Program-made: the position numbers and the translations under genes
Part shown: positions 5,691-6,369 of the stretch, piece by piece
How the letters are laid out: each line of letters starts with the position of its first letter
How positions within the stretch are numbered: position 1 is the first letter of the stretch
The notes under the pieces: generated by a model
The model's input: only the letters and a program-made list of their open reading frames with translations
What the model was told of the DNA's origin: nothing
Database searches by the model: none
Assembly (NCBI GenBank): GCA_031411495.1
Contig: JANOBD010000197.1
Location: forward strand, 1 to 6,369
Direction of reading: 5' to 3'
Length of the DNA stretch: 6,369 nt
Source: JANOBD01 sp031411495
GTDB lineage: Bacteria > Planctomycetota > Phycisphaerae > Tepidisphaerales > Tepidisphaeraceae

Positions 5691-5966
5691 TCATCGGTAA
5701 GTCCGATGGTAGTCGATGTAAAATTGTTTCAGCCCTTCGAGTAATTCATCCTGTGATTTTGCACCGCCTACGCATCGACTCGCCTTGGTTGCCGCAATGA
5801 CAATCCTGGCGTGCCAGAGCATCGCGGTCAGCGGAACAAGCAGATCAGCGTCCGCTTGCCGATGTTGGCTATTTGAAAGTGATTCAAACTCCTCACCACA
5901 CTTCTCGAACAGGGTCTGTAAGCGACTCCACCTGGAATCGCGTTTTCGATTCGCTTTCTTCGACAT
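5691..5966 (-). CDS. Hypothetical 91-residue protein
   Basis: Not recognised. It starts at the ATG at 5966, with a strong AGGAGG 4 nt upstream; a start at 6005 would lack such a site. The first 12 residues are strongly basic (SKKANRKRDSR). Then come a helical stretch (LQTLFEKCGEEFESL), a less polar segment (LLVPLTAMLWHARIVIAATKA) and an acidic-to-aromatic tail (DELLEGLKQFYIDYHRTYR). The middle segment is too short and mixed (W, H, R inside) to be a confident membrane helix. The stop at 5691 is followed by the hairpin terminator at 5629-5653. It is 98 nt downstream of the 64-aa gene and converges on the HTH regulator. A small helical nucleic-acid- or protein-binding factor is possible. Confidence 0.65.
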   Translation of the reverse strand: MSKKANRKRDSRWSRLQTLFEKCGEEFESLSNSQHRQADADLLVPLTAMLWHARIVIAATKASRCVGGAKSQDELLEGLKQFYIDYHRTYR

Positions 5967-6064
5967 GGGTCCTCCTGGGGCAGCGGGTGAAAAGGCATTT
6001 GGCACGCGCCAACTGACCTTTCAGCGCCGACTCAGGCTTCGATCCCGACAATTCTTGCGACAGG

Positions 6065-6259
6065 CTAACCCAAGATGTTGCGATCGATGACATACCTCGG
6101 CCGGCCCGGCTCGGTTTGAACATTGTCCCTGATGTCGATGAGGTGCTTCTCGATTCTTCCCAGTCTTTTGATCACATCCGCCAGCAGGCCGTCGATTGTC
6201 GTCGGCATCTGGCGCGGTGGTCGCGCCTCGCTTCCGTCAGCGGATGAAATGTTGTTCAT
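6065..6259 (-). CDS. Small coiled-coil-like hypothetical protein
   Basis: 64 residues, function unknown. The central part TIDGLLADVIKRLGRIEKHL followed by IDIRDNV has a heptad-like pattern of Leu/Ile/Val and can form a short coiled coil. It ends in a basic segment (RPRYVIDRNILG). The N-terminal ~17 residues are polar. There is no Shine-Dalgarno match before the ATG at 6259. It lies 12 nt after the stop of the partial gene at 6272, which supports joint transcription. Its short length and missing ribosome-binding site keep confidence moderate. A start at 6208 (MPTTIDGLL) is an alternative. Confidence 0.5.
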   Translation of the reverse strand: MNNISSADGSEARPPRQMPTTIDGLLADVIKRLGRIEKHLIDIRDNVQTEPGRPRYVIDRNILG

Positions 6260-6271
6260 AAAGTGAAGTGA

Positions 6272-6369
6272 CTAGTTGAATAAAATCCCGATCTTTGTCG
6301 CCACCTGGCGCAACTTGTCCTCGACAATGCTCAGCCGCTGGTCCTGACCGGTGACGAGGAACTCGACCC
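6272..6369 (-). CDS. Partial hypothetical protein, C-terminal 31 residues
   Basis: The reading frame enters from the right edge and stops with TAG at 6274-6272. The visible tail has LVTGQDQRLSIVEDKLRQVA and ends KIGILFN; it is amphipathic with heptad-spaced hydrophobic residues. This resembles the helix of the 64-aa protein just downstream, so the two may be related or interact. Too little is visible to name a family. Confidence 0.45.
   Translation of the reverse strand, partial: VEFLVTGQDQRLSIVEDKLRQVATKIGILFN

Noticed and set aside
1..6369. CRISPR array or insertion sequence
   Set aside because: No regularly spaced repeats and no transposase reading frame with terminal inverted repeats were seen.

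Overview
This 6.4-kb stretch looks like accessory DNA: the end of a defence-type helicase-nuclease gene, then the integrase end of a serine-recombinase element with its own regulators. The organism is probably a planctomycete. That rests on family resemblance recalled from memory (the recombinase begins FVAWARVSS and carries ETASKRDER, and the small upstream protein carries VWQPYYAEPITDE), on moderate GC and on several genes with weak or no Shine-Dalgarno sequence. It is an inference, not a search result.

Layout. (1) 1-1395, + strand: C-terminal part of a large DEAD/DEAH-type helicase with a terminal nuclease-like domain. The readable frame begins just after a stop at 19-21, and the coding sequence appears to change frame there, so this copy is truncated, frameshifted or hit by a sequencing error. 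(2) 1396-1770: a junction. It holds a 12-bp tandem repeat, a 23-nt fragment matching the 3' end of a tRNA or tmRNA gene (1671-1693), a 6-bp hairpin and a perfect 13-bp inverted repeat. The fragment has no 5' half of the RNA gene beside it, so it is read as an attachment-site remnant. (3) 1387-4499, - strand: an apparent three-gene operon in the order HTH regulator, small coupled protein, large serine recombinase. The recombinase reading frame runs through the RNA-gene fragment and takes about 100 extra residues from the far side. (4) 4500-4630: a divergent control region with a perfect 26-bp palindrome and a TACAAT box. (5) 4631-5677, + strand: a second HTH regulator. (6) 5691-6369, - strand: small genes of unknown function, two of them short and coiled-coil-like, with a terminator at 5629-5653.

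How it may work together. The two regulators are transcribed away from a shared palindrome. Each has an N-terminal XRE-like HTH, and their C-terminal halves look distantly alike by eye. One leads the operon that ends in the recombinase. The simplest reading is a two-regulator switch controlling excision or integration, similar in layout to a phage lysogeny switch but with ligand-sensing-type C-terminal domains. This regulator pair is the best candidate for something undescribed in the window. The left-hand helicase-nuclease probably belongs to a neighbouring element or defence island integrated at the same RNA gene.
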